Positions 1-10,310 of a stretch of DNA of 64,000 bases are shown here, one piece after another. Each line of letters opens with the position of its first letter. Within the stretch, counting starts at the first letter, position 1. The notes beneath the pieces are model-generated. The model did not search any database. It was not told the origin of the DNA and worked only from the letters and a program-made list of their open reading frames with translations. A program made the position numbers and the translations under genes. Origin of the DNA: Ectocarpus siliculosus (taxonomy: Eukaryota > Sar > Phaeophyceae > Ectocarpales > Ectocarpaceae); contig FN648462.1 in NCBI GenBank assembly GCA_000310025.1, positions 99,563 to 163,562 of the forward strand, given 5' to 3'.

Positions 1-1125
1 CGCTGTCTGCGTAGACGGTGTGGTTTTTGGGAATGTTTTACTGTGTGTGTGCGTGTGTATTTTTCTTGCATAGTCCATGTGTAGATACGTAAACAAAAGA
101 CTATCTATCCGTTCGAGATATTATGTACTACCACAAACAGCAACCAGTCGGTCCTTGCGTGAACCTGCTTGACACTTTGCTGCGGGATGGGTGGGGAGGA
201 AGCCGGGGCTGGCACGGTGGGTTTCTTTGTAGTTGGCTGGCCTGTTGCCCCTGGGAAGTTAGCACAGGCTGAATGAATGCTGCGGTAGGCACGTTGGTTG
301 GCCCTGCTTCCGTGGAACATCAGGCGCAAAGATAAGCACCGCGGGTGGGTCTGTCTGGTGTAGCATAGAAACCGTCAGCGACGGGATGACCACGCAAGAG
401 CGAAGAGACGCAAGCACGGAACGTGACACGTTGTGAACAAAAAAGTAATTCAAACGAAGATATTTTTCTTGCATTTGATGGCACGGCAGGGTGGGCAAGG
501 CGAAACACAAAAACACAAAGAAAGCTACGTTGAAACCTACTCTTGAATCCACCTCCTTACGCTGTGTCCCGCTGTATTTCGGGAAGAATGTCGAGCAGGG
601 AATGCGCCTGACTGATTGAGCCCATACCATCAATCAGGCCACCACGTGACTTGAGTTGTAGGGGCGGCAAGAGGAACAGACGAAGGATCGCTGCATCGAC
701 AACAACAGAACAGAAGAAGTTGTTGTCCAGCAATAAAGACCGATGTTGAACACATATATATATCAAGTTGTCCTGGTATTCGAGACAAAAAAAAACAAAT
801 AGTATGCATAGTCTATAGACTAATATGGGGGTTCGCGAGACGAACACAAATAGATACCGCAAACACAAGCTGCTCGCGTGAATGAATGCACGCAGCAATG
901 TCTCTCACTCGTTTAACGGTTGCTTCTTAGCAGGTGATCCTCCCGAAAACCAAGTGAAGATGCAGGGAGAGATAACAAAAACACAACTAACTAAGTTATC
1001 GTCAGGCTGTGATCCCGGAGGACTGACGATGACTGACTGTCTGTGTCTTCCATACTACTCTCGCTCGCTCGATTTCCAATCAATGTCAACATCAGATGTC
1101 GAGCTCTCTCTTTCTCTCTCTCTTG

Positions 1126-1390
1126 GCGTGTTCCCTCTCAACTCTTCACCCAAATCCCCACATTCATTCGAAGAGTCGTCCGCGGTTGATTTTCTCTCGA
1201 TGAAATCAGTCATATGACCAGCGTGTTCCCTCTCAACTCTTCGCCCAAATCCCCACATTCATTCGAAGAGTCGTCCGCGATTGATATTCTCTCGATGGCG
1301 TGTTCCCTCTCAACTCGTCGCCCAAATCCCCACATTCATTCGAAGAGTCGTCCGCGATTGATATTCTCTCGATGAAATCAATCATGACCA
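1126..1390. repeat. Three-unit tandem repeat (minisatellite)
   Basis: Three head-to-tail units begin with GCGTGTTCCCTCTCAACTC at about 1126, 1221 and 1298. Units one and three are about 93-95 bases. Unit two is about 77 bases because it lacks the tail containing ATGAAATCA and ATGACCA. Units differ by only a few substitutions, for example TTCACC, TTCGCC and GTCGCC, so the expansion is recent. Confidence 0.85.
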
Positions 1391-2271
1391 GCGCAGCGTC
1401 GGCGTCCCACGAAAGGGTACCCACCTCGCTCACCCTCCCTTTTCATGGCGCTCCCTACTGCTCGTCTGTCGGAAACTGCGACTCCCCCCGCCAGCAATAA
1501 CGAGTGTCACTACGCTAACGACACCACTACTCACTGTCCACGACCAACCGTCAGACAGACCGAATCCTCGTGGTTCTAAGATCCCCCCGGCCCCGACAGA
1601 AGCTCGCCCCGCCCCCTCCCCCCCGGGAGAGAGAGAGGGCCTGGCGAATTGTTGTTCATGGTCGAGAGAGAGGCGGTGAAAAACATGAATGAATGGTGAT
1701 GGGGAGCGGAAAGGTAAAGCGACCCAGGGTTGTGTTTCCTGCGAGCCAAGCCAAGCTTGAGCGCGCGAGTGCCACACCACTAGTTACCATGCAATCCGCC
1801 TCACGAGGAACATGTACGTTGTACATGCATAGAATACACCTTGTGCAAGATCTCTACTTACTGCGAGCACGCCGATCCTTTCAAAACATGAACACGCAGT
1901 AGTAGTATTTATTACCTGCCCAACACAGCAATTACCGAAAATGCCATGTTGCACAAGTCGCTAAAGGGCTGGATAAATCTGGCGGCCTAAAACACGCGAG
2001 CACCGATTCTCTAATTTCATGAAAAATTGACTCTTCAACGATGACGCCCCTGCACCAACTGGGGATTCCAAAGCGCCACAGAGAGTGGACAATTAGGAGC
2101 GCTGACGTTTGGGTCCACTGGCTGGTAACGGACAAAAAAAAAAGCCTGTTTCGGCTCCATGTGGGCTAAAGGGCGTGTAGCGGTAGAAGGAGACAAAAAC
2201 ACCCGTAGCGATCGTTTATTCTTAAACAGCGTATTCAAGGCTGTTCCAGTACATTACTCAGTTGGCGTTCG

Positions 2272-2440
2272 CCCCCCCCCCCCCGGCGATGCGACTCGCC
2301 GAATACCTCACGGAGTTTCGCTCTTGGTAATGCGTGAGCGAACCTGGTCCGGTGACGAAATCCGTCCCGGTCTCGTAGGAATGCGTGGTCAATGGTCTGA
2401 CAACTACGACATGCATGGCTTTCATGGCTTTGATTCCACC
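2272..2440 (-). repeat. G-tract dispersed repeat, copy R1
   Basis: Read on the minus strand this matches the repeat seen at 7742 and 13548. It contains ACCATTGACC, a CGGGACGG core, TCACCGGACCAGG and GTGAGGTATTCGGCGAGTCG, next to a run of G (a C-run on the plus strand at about 2270-2284). The copy is diverged and truncated. Confidence 0.65.
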
Positions 2441-3263
2441 CCAACGTCCAAAACAAGCATATGCTCCCTCCAACCGTGTTGGGGGCCTGGTAGCCGCGGA
2501 GCTTCTCTACCATCTGCTAGCGCTCGTCCCATGTACCCCCCCCCACGCAGGCAAAAAAGGCTACAAAACAAGTGGTGACATCTCATAACCGGGATGGTAG
2601 AAAACCCGCTGTTCTCCTCGTCTTCCTTGTCAATTCTCCCGCTCCCGCCGAAGCCTGCTTGCATTCGGATTTCGTTGTGTTGGGGGAGTCGGTGGTCGAC
2701 GTGCGATTCTTGGGGGGGGATTGTGTTTTTTCTTCTCTTGAGGAGTGAGCTTCACCCCCTCTTTGGACATGCCTCTTTCCGCACCTCCAGTCAACAGCAG
2801 GGAGGGAGTGGCGTGGCAGAGAAGCCAAGAAAAGACGTGCAACAAGCTGTATTGCTGCTAATTGAACAAGCTGCATCCTGTATCCGCTTCTGTTGTCCCA
2901 AAGACAACATGAGTACTATACAACAACGCCAGGGTAGTTATCCGAAAAAAAATAAACTCCGTAAGCTGATGGCACTCTCCATTGCAGTGGGTAGTCGACA
3001 CCCGCAAGCGCTATTAGAGTTGTGGCTGATGACAACCTGTTGACTGAACCGACTATGTTTGGGCGGGCACATTTGCATCATGGCCACCAAGCCATCCACC
3101 TCCCCCTGTACCAGCCGAGGACAAGGACAACACACGCTGGAGCTGACCTGACAAGAAGGACATCAAGCCGCCACGTGCCGAATACTCTATTATCCTATCG
3201 TTTCCTATGAATGTAAATAAAAGAGGGGGGGGGAGGCACGAGACCTGGTAGAACTTCGCCCCC

Positions 3264-3363
3264 NNNNNNNNNNNNNNNNNNNNNNNNNNNNNNNNNNNNN
3301 NNNNNNNNNNNNNNNNNNNNNNNNNNNNNNNNNNNNNNNNNNNNNNNNNNNNNNNNNNNNNNN
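3264..3363. other. Assembly gap (100 N)
   Basis: Exactly 100 ambiguous bases, the conventional size for a gap of unknown length. The right side is G-tract repeat sequence, which probably explains the break. Confidence 0.99.
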
Positions 3364-3451
3364 TCATCATGCCTCCACCTTGTCAAACTGCACGATGGTC
3401 TTGGCGGGCTGTCCCTCGTGCGCGATCCTACCAAGTGCAAGCGCGCGAGGG

Positions 3452-3760
3452 ATGGGGTTGGGGGGGTGGGGGTGGTGGTGTCCTCATAGTCGTGCATGCC
3501 GTAGTCATTAGACCATTGACCTCGCATCCCTACAAAGCCGGGACGGAGCACGCCGGGTTCTCACCGGACCAGGCTCTCATATCACCAAGCGCGGATGGGG
3601 TGTGTGGGGGGAAAACTCATGTAACCGTCGTCGCTAGGCCATTGACCTCGAGTTCCTGCAATACCGGGCCGGAGCGATATTTTCGACATACACCATTGTT
3701 GTGAGACCATTGACCAGGCGTCCTCGAGAGGACGGATCACTGCTTGTTCCCACAGGACCA
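3452..3760 (+). repeat. G-tract dispersed repeats, cluster R2
   Basis: A G-rich run is followed by TCATAGTCGTGCATGCCGTA and GACCATTGACCTCGC (from about 3452). A diverged partial copy lies near 3609. A third piece at about 3702-3760 carries GACCATTGACC and the short hairpin GTCCTCGAGAGGAC. These are fragments of the family at 7742, 8236 and 28951. They sit just downstream of the dehydrogenase stop, so a last exon hidden here or in the gap cannot be excluded. Confidence 0.7.
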
Positions 3761-3927
3761 ACCATCTTGGGGCATGCGTGTCAAGTGGAAACCCGGCACT
3801 AGCCAGAGGCGAAGTTGGGGGTTGGGGGAGAACAATCATCCTGACGCTTTGTGGAGACACATCGTTGGATTATTGAGAGAGGGGACCCCTGTGGGGTCAT
3901 CGATCAGGCTGAGAGAGAGACCCCAAC

Positions 3928-6900
3928 TCACCGGTAGATGGTTGTCAGGAGCGGGAACTTCCGGGCGCACTTCTTCTTCTTGATCACGCCGAACGCTTCG
4001 ACCGCTGTGCTGGGCCCCTGCAGCTTCATGCCCCCCAATTCCTCCGCCTCCAGCTGCTCCCAAGAGCGCTTACCGCTTTCGCGGGCGAACATCTCCGCGC
4101 ATCTTCGTTCCCCAAGCGCAAAAAAAAAAGACAGAAACAACAAAATAGAACGGGTAGTCTCTGTTTGATGGTGTATGTATGTTTCCTAAAAGAGAAGCGA
4201 AAATTGTCGTAATGTTACAAGGCCAAAACGCGTTCATCATGGCCACCTCGCCCTATAACCCTTTTACGACACACAGGAAAATCGGAGCTGAGAAAATATC
4301 ACAAAAAGATAAAAAAAGCGCCTGCTGATTGGACGATGATTGACGGTCCCTGACCTGCACACATGGAGAAATCAGCGTCCGTAGCGTCCCCACCTGAACC
4401 GTCTCTACTCTTAAAGGCCCTATCAAATGGCCCCTCAAACCCGATCGTAGCGAGGGGCCATTTGATAGGGCTTTCAAAGAACAACTGGCGAGAGCGCGGT
4501 AAACTGAGCACAAAAGGAGGTTTTTCAAGATACTGTTCTAGAGAGAAAGCGAGACCCCGGCGTTTCAAGCTCCAGGATGCCCGGGTGCCCCTTTCGTCGG
4601 TGGGTGGAGTGTTCCTTCGAGTTAGGCCCTGGAAGCGCTTTTTGCCCAAGCACAGAGTCTGACGCGGCGCAATGACGATTTTCCTGGACGCGTATGCATA
4701 CGAGAGTTCGTGTTCGATGCCGCCATGGCGGTAGGAGCGGGCTCATGCCTGCACGACACTCCGCCAACGGCTCTACCAAGAGGTTTGACGCGCGATCAGC
4801 GCGTCCAAGCCGCGAAGGAACACCCTGGGCTCTGCGGAGTCTATCTGGCGGAGGTGATTGCTGGGTGTGCTTGGGCAAAAAGCGCTTCCAGGGCCTAACT
4901 CGAAGAAACACTCCACCCACCGATGAAAGGGGCACCCGGGCATCCTGGAGCTTGAAACGCCGGGGTCTCGCTTTCTCTCTAGAACAGTATCTTGAAAACC
5001 TCCTTTTGTGCTCAGTTTACCGCGCTCTCGCCAGTTGTTCTCTAAATTCCCTATCAAATGGCCCCTCGCTACGATCGGGTTTGAGGGGCCATTTGATAGG
5101 GCCTTTAAGAGTAGAGACGGTTCAGGTGGGGACGCTACGGACGCTGATTTCTTCATGTGTACAGGTCAGGGACCGTCAATCATCGTCCAATCAGCAGGCG
5201 CATTTTTTTCTTCTTTTTTAAACATATTTTTGTGATATGTTGTCAGCTCCGATTTTTTTCCTGTGCGTCGTAAAGGGGTTAACCCCCTGCCTGAAAGTCA
5301 TCCCTACGGAAACCACGGAGCCTCCTCAAATGCCCCACAAGAGATGCAGGTATTTTAGTATAAGTTCTGGCAGCAGTGCTTTAGGTCGTGTAGCACGAGC
5401 GTTTTCGTCCTTGCTGGCTGTCGTCACTCACCGGCAGCCAAAGACTTTTCGGCCACTCAGAGTTCACCCACACCGGTGAAAAATGTGCGGGCACTCACCT
5501 CTTTCTCTGTGTGTTTGTAACAGTTCTCTCTCTCTCTCTCTCTCCATCTATGACAGAAACAGTTATTTCAGAACATATACTCACTGAAAGGCTACCCGTT
5601 CGAGATAACACCACAGCAGTCGAAGAGATGATGATATAGCAATACTTCCAATGAATGGGGAGAGGAACTGCTGGGGTGCTCTGCTTCTCTGTTTCAAGCC
5701 TATACACAGCAGGCGCTGGTACAAACAACAAACAAAAATAGCTATCTAGCTCGCTGTGGTGGAAGGCTAGCTGGAGACTCACTTTCTGTTGCGGCTGGCG
5801 CCATAACAGGTCGTCATCAAGTCCCCTATCCCGCAGCTCTCTAGGAACGCCCTCGAAGAGGCCGTCGCGTCGAAGGCGCTCGCGTCGCAGCGTAATCTGC
5901 CGCCGGCCGAGGACGTCCATCGACAGCAACCAACCACGACGGGGGATGGGACCGGAAAAATCAAGGAGGCGTTATTCCCGTTTTTTCACAACGCGAACCA
6001 TGACTCTTTCGTTCTCTTGGGAGTAGCCTTGATGAGGCCATTCATCGATAGCGATCACACGGGGGAATGTGACAATGGGACCGGAACACACAAGGAGGCG
6101 TTATTCCCGGTTTTTCACAACGCGCAACCCCGACTCGTCGTTTTCTTGCGAGTAGCCGTAATGGGGGTCGTGCTAAGAATCCCAACGTTTCGCTCCCATG
6201 GCAAAAAAAAACCAAAAAAACATGCATCTCATAGTATCCCTTCACATGCATCTCCCGCACTACCGGAACCTTACTGGCACACGTTACTTAGCATATCTCC
6301 GTTTGACTCTTGAAATATTCTACGCATCGCTCTCGCACACTCGTACACGCATATGCAAACGTACCTCTGTGCGAAGACCTGCATCTCGGCGAGGCCTGTG
6401 CGGACGATAGCCGCCTTGGTGTTTCCCCCGTACCCCAGGCCGTCGCAAAAGGCCGCCCCTAGCGCCACGACGTTCTTCAGCGCGCCGCACAGCTCGACCG
6501 TGGCTGAAGCGTTTCGCACCACCTGTCCAGGTCAAAAATGAGAGATAAAGCGCGGGGGGGGTGGGGGGGGGGTCGGCACATTGGTTCGCGTTCGTAGGCC
6601 TGTGCGTTCTGATTTTCAATGCTCCCATCTACGGCCGGACAAGCGCACCGTCTCTGTCCCCACGCACGAAAAAACGCAACATTCAATCGAAACCCCGTAC
6701 CCAGTTCATCATGATACGCCATGTTTGCAAATTTTCGCAGTCGGTGGTAACTGTAGCCTCGTTCCTCACCGTAACGCGGAACGTAGGGCGGTTGAAGAGG
6801 AGCCTCAGGGTGTCGGTGTCGGCGTCAGCCGTTACCGAAAGTCCCGCCGCTCTGCAAGACGCGTAGTCCTCGTCGGCAAGGCCCAGCTGCATGAAAAAAA

Positions 6901-9900
6901 AAAAAAAAAATGAATCAACGTTTTTTTTCTCGAGCGGGGTACGTATGGTGTACAAGTAGCGACAACCTCTCAGGGGACAATACCGACCCCTGTCAAGCCT
7001 AAAATAGTAGCCCTGAGGGCTATGGATGGGTATCAGAACTAGTCCCACTCGGCATTTTGATGTGACGTACACTCTTGACAGGAGGTGAGAAAACATCAAG
7101 ATCAGCGGGGAGGGGCCAGTAGAAGAGGAAGAGAGGTGGAATGGAGGGGGGGAGAAACAAAACCAAATCTCCCCAACACCAGGAAATTGTACCGAGTAAG
7201 TGGCGCCGTGTCCGCTCGTTAGCTCGTTCGGCTTGTGGAGGCTGGCGGCAGAGACTTACCGCAAGGAGGGCCCCTCGCTTTCGATCAAACGGAACTTCAG
7301 GCCATTCTTACAAGCTGCTTAGAAGATATGCACCGCACCAGAACAATCTTTTCCGTTCAAGATAACTATTTAGCCGTTCGAAGAGATATGCTGAAGGCGT
7401 TGCATAATCTACAGCACAAGCGTGGGCTGAGGGGCACCTGCTGGGAAACTGCACTTGTTGACGTTGTTTTGAAGTCTCAACACTGAACAGGCGGTGATGC
7501 CAGCTGGAAAAAAAAACTTGTAGGCGAGGAAAACAAAATGAAGAGATCATCCCTACCGTAGACTCGCAAAGCTCATCGCGGGCGACCTCGTTCGCGACGT
7601 TGGCCCCCATCAACACGCTCACGGGCACGGCGCCGCAAAGGCCCTCGCGGATGTGATCCGAGATAAGCTTGAGCCCGTCGGGCCCCTTGTCCACCCCCTT
7701 GATGAGCGAGACCGCTCGGATCCTGGCGCAAGCAATTTGTCGGGGGGGGGGGGGGTACTCATAGTCGTGCATGCCGTAGTCGTTACACCATTGACCTCGC
7801 ATCCCTACGAAGCCGGGACGGTGCACGTCGCGGTATCACCGGACCAGGCTCACATCACCAAGCGCGAAGAACCGTGAGGTATTCGGTGAGTCGCATGAAG
7901 GGTGCGCTGCATCCTGCGAAGGGTGTTCGGCATCTTGTGCTTACTTCCTTGCGTACGGATGACAGCTGCGTATGACTCAATTCATGTTCTGGTGCTTTCA
8001 TTTCCAGAGACAGCTATAAGCACTGTGTAACTGCCTCGAGGATGCTTTACCATTCTGCCTCGAGGATGCTTTACCATTTTAACACAGCATGGTGCGATCA
8101 TCCCCCTTGCGCGGAGTGAGGGTTCTCGACCCCGCACAACATGATCTACTCGACCACCATCATCATGGTTACCGCAAAAAAAAAATAACAAGAGGTAAAA
8201 AAAAAACGGTAACCTGGTTGCCGAGTTCACGAAGTATTCATGTTGTGCATGCCATAGCGGTTAGACCATTTGACCATAAGGGGGGTTACTCATGTTTTGC
8301 AAGCTACTGAAGTTAGACCACGCGTCCTCGAGAGGACGGAGCATTGTTCTCCCACAGGATCGATCACCGACAGGCCATTCGTTCCTTGTCGGTGGTTGCG
8401 TTTACCATTCGATCGCACAAGACAACGACCAAGATACCCGCGGGATACCGACCTGGATTAGAGCACAAACTAAAAGTTTCAACTACGTACACAGAAACAA
8501 TATCAGGAGCAAAAGTTCCAGCAAGCACGTCTTACCTGCGGCCGCCCGGTGCTACACCTGCGGTGCCCCCGCTCTTGGTTAGTCCAAGCGCCTCGGCCAC
8601 CGTCGGTAGAACCCGTCCCAGGAACTGCGCAACGTTTCGTTCGTTTTGTCGTAGTTTGGTGTCTTCATAAGAAAGGGTCATGACATCGTTCGTAAATGTG
8701 GCGGTTGTCGTTGTTGACACTCAAGTATTCTTGGCAAGTTGACGGACAGGAGCGAGAATGGTAGGAGCAGGGGGGCGACGCCGATTCGCGCGTGTGGTTT
8801 GTCGCTTCATGTCTACAACATGGTCACAACGTTTGTCGGACTTGTTGTACAGCCACGTTTTCCATTTTACGCAGCCGCTCGTCGCGAGGTTCACGAACGA
8901 ACACGTTTCTCTGGGACGAATGACGTCATAGCGTCTTCCGCTCAATTGCGCCCCCCTCCCTTGCGCTCGTTAATGTCTTTTTTGTTTCTACAAACTTTTG
9001 TTCCGGCCTCCGGGATCAGCGGACCATCAAATCAAAGTTACATACGAAGGGCCTCCGAGTAGTACGTAGTGTGGCCACGACGGTGTTTCGCGGTCCGATC
9101 CTGCTTCGATCCATACTCTCTTCTTTCGTCTCTTTCTCGTGCTCTTTCACTCTCTCTGTCCCTGTCTCCCTCTCTCTGTGTCTGCATCCCTAGCTCCCTA
9201 GTTTCTTGTCCCTCTCCCTGCCCCCCCCCCCCCCTCCCCCTCACCAACAAACAAAAAATAACCCAAAGAACTCCCCTGCGTACATGTATCCAAACACAAA
9301 GCCGACCCGACGCAGACCTGGTGGGGCAGCACGAAGATGAGGATCGTGGCGTCCTTGACGGCGAGGGCGAGATCGCCCTCCGCGACCAGGTTCTCGGGAA
9401 GCTTGACGCCGGGCAGGTACTTGACGTTCTCGTGCTCCTTGTTGATCACCTCGGTCAGGCACGCCTCCACGCCGTTGTGGGAAACCTTCTCGGGGAAGAC
9501 CCACTGGCGGATCTGGTGCTCGAAACCCTCCTGCCCGCCACCGCCGCCGCCGTTTGGGAGACAAGAAAAAAAAAAAACACAGGAGGATGGAGGGAACGTT
9601 ACGAGGTGGCGGCGACGGTGGCCCGCGAGAAAAGAGCGAAAAGGGGCAAAGGGAAGAGAAAACACGGAAGATAATTGACATATTATTTAGTCATGTGCTT
9701 GGCCGCCATTGCTCCCGCCCGTGACGTAGTTCTAACAGTGGCTTTCCCACTGCTCTGAATCTGGCACACGAAGGCAGGAATTTGGGCCAGGCGCGAGTAT
9801 GTTGAAGCGTGTTCGCGCGAAAACTCACAATCAGGGCCAAAACGGCGGCCCCCAAGAACGACCCTCACGGAACAGGAGTTCCAAGCCAACAAGCATGCCT

Positions 9901-10310
9901 CTACACACCTTCCAAACAGGGGGTCCCACGCAAAAGAAGAAAGCCTCCGTCAACGTCACCCACCAAACCAGACCGCGGTCCACAACAAAAATATGTTCCC
10001 GGTTAAACATGTTTCGTGATGTGAACCGCACCTCTTCGTCCCTAATCTCCACCAGTTTTCAACACACAACCGTTACAGGTTACAAACCTCGGCACCACAC
10101 ACCCAACGCGCAATCAACCATAGCCTCCGTTACCTGCTCAATCACATTCCGGCCGACGATGCGGGCGATGGCAGATCCCCAGTTGCCGCTGCCCACGATC
10201 GCCACGCGCTCGGGCGCCGCTCCCCCACCCCCCCCCAACGGCTGCCGCGAAGCCCCGCCCAGGTCGGCGTCGAGGAGGCTCTCGCAGCTAGTCATTGACC
10301 CCATTGACAT
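3928..10310 (-). CDS. GPDH: NAD-dependent glycerol-3-phosphate dehydrogenase, 8 exons
   Basis: The family interconverts dihydroxyacetone phosphate and glycerol 3-phosphate with NAD(H), feeding glycerol and glycerolipid synthesis. Minus-strand exons: 10310-10134, 9530-9318, 8624-8536, 7722-7557, 6886-6770, 6522-6365, 5896-5783 and 4102-3928. All have GT-AG borders and matching phases, giving 402 residues. The dinucleotide motif GSGNWG is at 40-45. The SLIKG lysine is K168 and the VELCGALKN lysine is K270, both catalytic-site positions in the family. The C-terminal domain follows with [20 protein letters not shown] and GMKLQGP. No obvious targeting peptide is seen; a Gly run precedes the Rossmann fold. 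The end is ambiguous: ACC ATC TAC CGG TGA reads as a stop, but CG|GTGAGT is also a perfect donor, so another exon could lie towards 3400-3900 or the gap. The start ATG is the first of three close Met codons. Introns 3 and 7 hold mobile elements. The NAD versus NADP choice is family inference. Confidence 0.9.
4259..5278. mobile_element. Foldback element, TTAA-flanked (piggyBac-like MITE)
   Basis: Two arms of about 400 bases, roughly 4259-4660 and 4867-5278, are inverted repeats of each other around a 206-base spacer. The ends are CCCTTTTACGACACACAGG (left) and the complement of CCCCTTTACGACGCACAGG (right). The flanks are ATAA at 4255-4258 and TTAA at 5279-5282. CCC termini and TTAA target sites are typical of piggyBac elements; the assignment is inference. 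Each arm also contains its own 53-base palindrome (4418-4470 and 5049-5101) with stem CCCTATCAAATGGCCCCTC. No transposase frame is present, so it is non-autonomous. It lies in intron 7 of the dehydrogenase gene. Confidence 0.8.
5936..6157. repeat. Diverged tandem duplication in GPDH intron 6
   Basis: Two units of about 100 bases (5936-6030 and 6056-6157) share GGACCGGAA, CAAGGAGGCGTTATTCCCG, TTTTTCACAACGCG and GAGTAGCC. They are imperfect and lie within one intron. Confidence 0.75.
7742..8234 (+). repeat. G-tract dispersed repeat, long copy R3
   Basis: About 490 bases, parallel over its whole length to 13548-14032. It starts with a G-run, then TACTCATAGTCGTGCATGCC, GACCTCGCATCCCTAC, TCACCGGACCAGGCT, CATCTTGTGCTTACTTCC and AACACAGCATGGTGCG. 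It ends in a GGTTACC...GGTAACC inverted pair. It sits in intron 3 of the minus-strand dehydrogenase. There its G-run reads as a C-tract about 16 bases before the acceptor of exon 4 and may serve as the pyrimidine tract. No coding capacity was seen. Confidence 0.85.
8236..8385 (+). repeat. G-tract dispersed repeat, short copy R4
   Basis: Contains GTGCATGCCATAGCGGTTAG, ACCATTTGACCATAAGG, the hairpin GTCCTCGAGAGGAC and CCCACAGGATCGATCACCGA. Closest to R6 at 28951. It immediately follows R3 in the same intron. Confidence 0.7.

Larger units (their letters stand above)
1..3263. other. Repeat-rich non-coding stretch, no supported gene
   Basis: I find no convincing exon chain on either strand here. 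Short open frames are low in complexity and show no family motif. The recognisable content is a three-unit tandem repeat at 1126-1390 and a reverse-oriented copy of the G-tract repeat near 2272-2440. The stretch ends at an assembly gap. Confidence 0.6.

Noticed and set aside
2594-3043. 149-residue plus-strand frame next to the assembly gap
   Set aside because: Low-complexity start, no family motif and no partner exons.
9069-9674. 201-residue plus-strand frame opposite GPDH exon 2
   Set aside because: Antisense shadow of a coding exon extended through CT-rich sequence.
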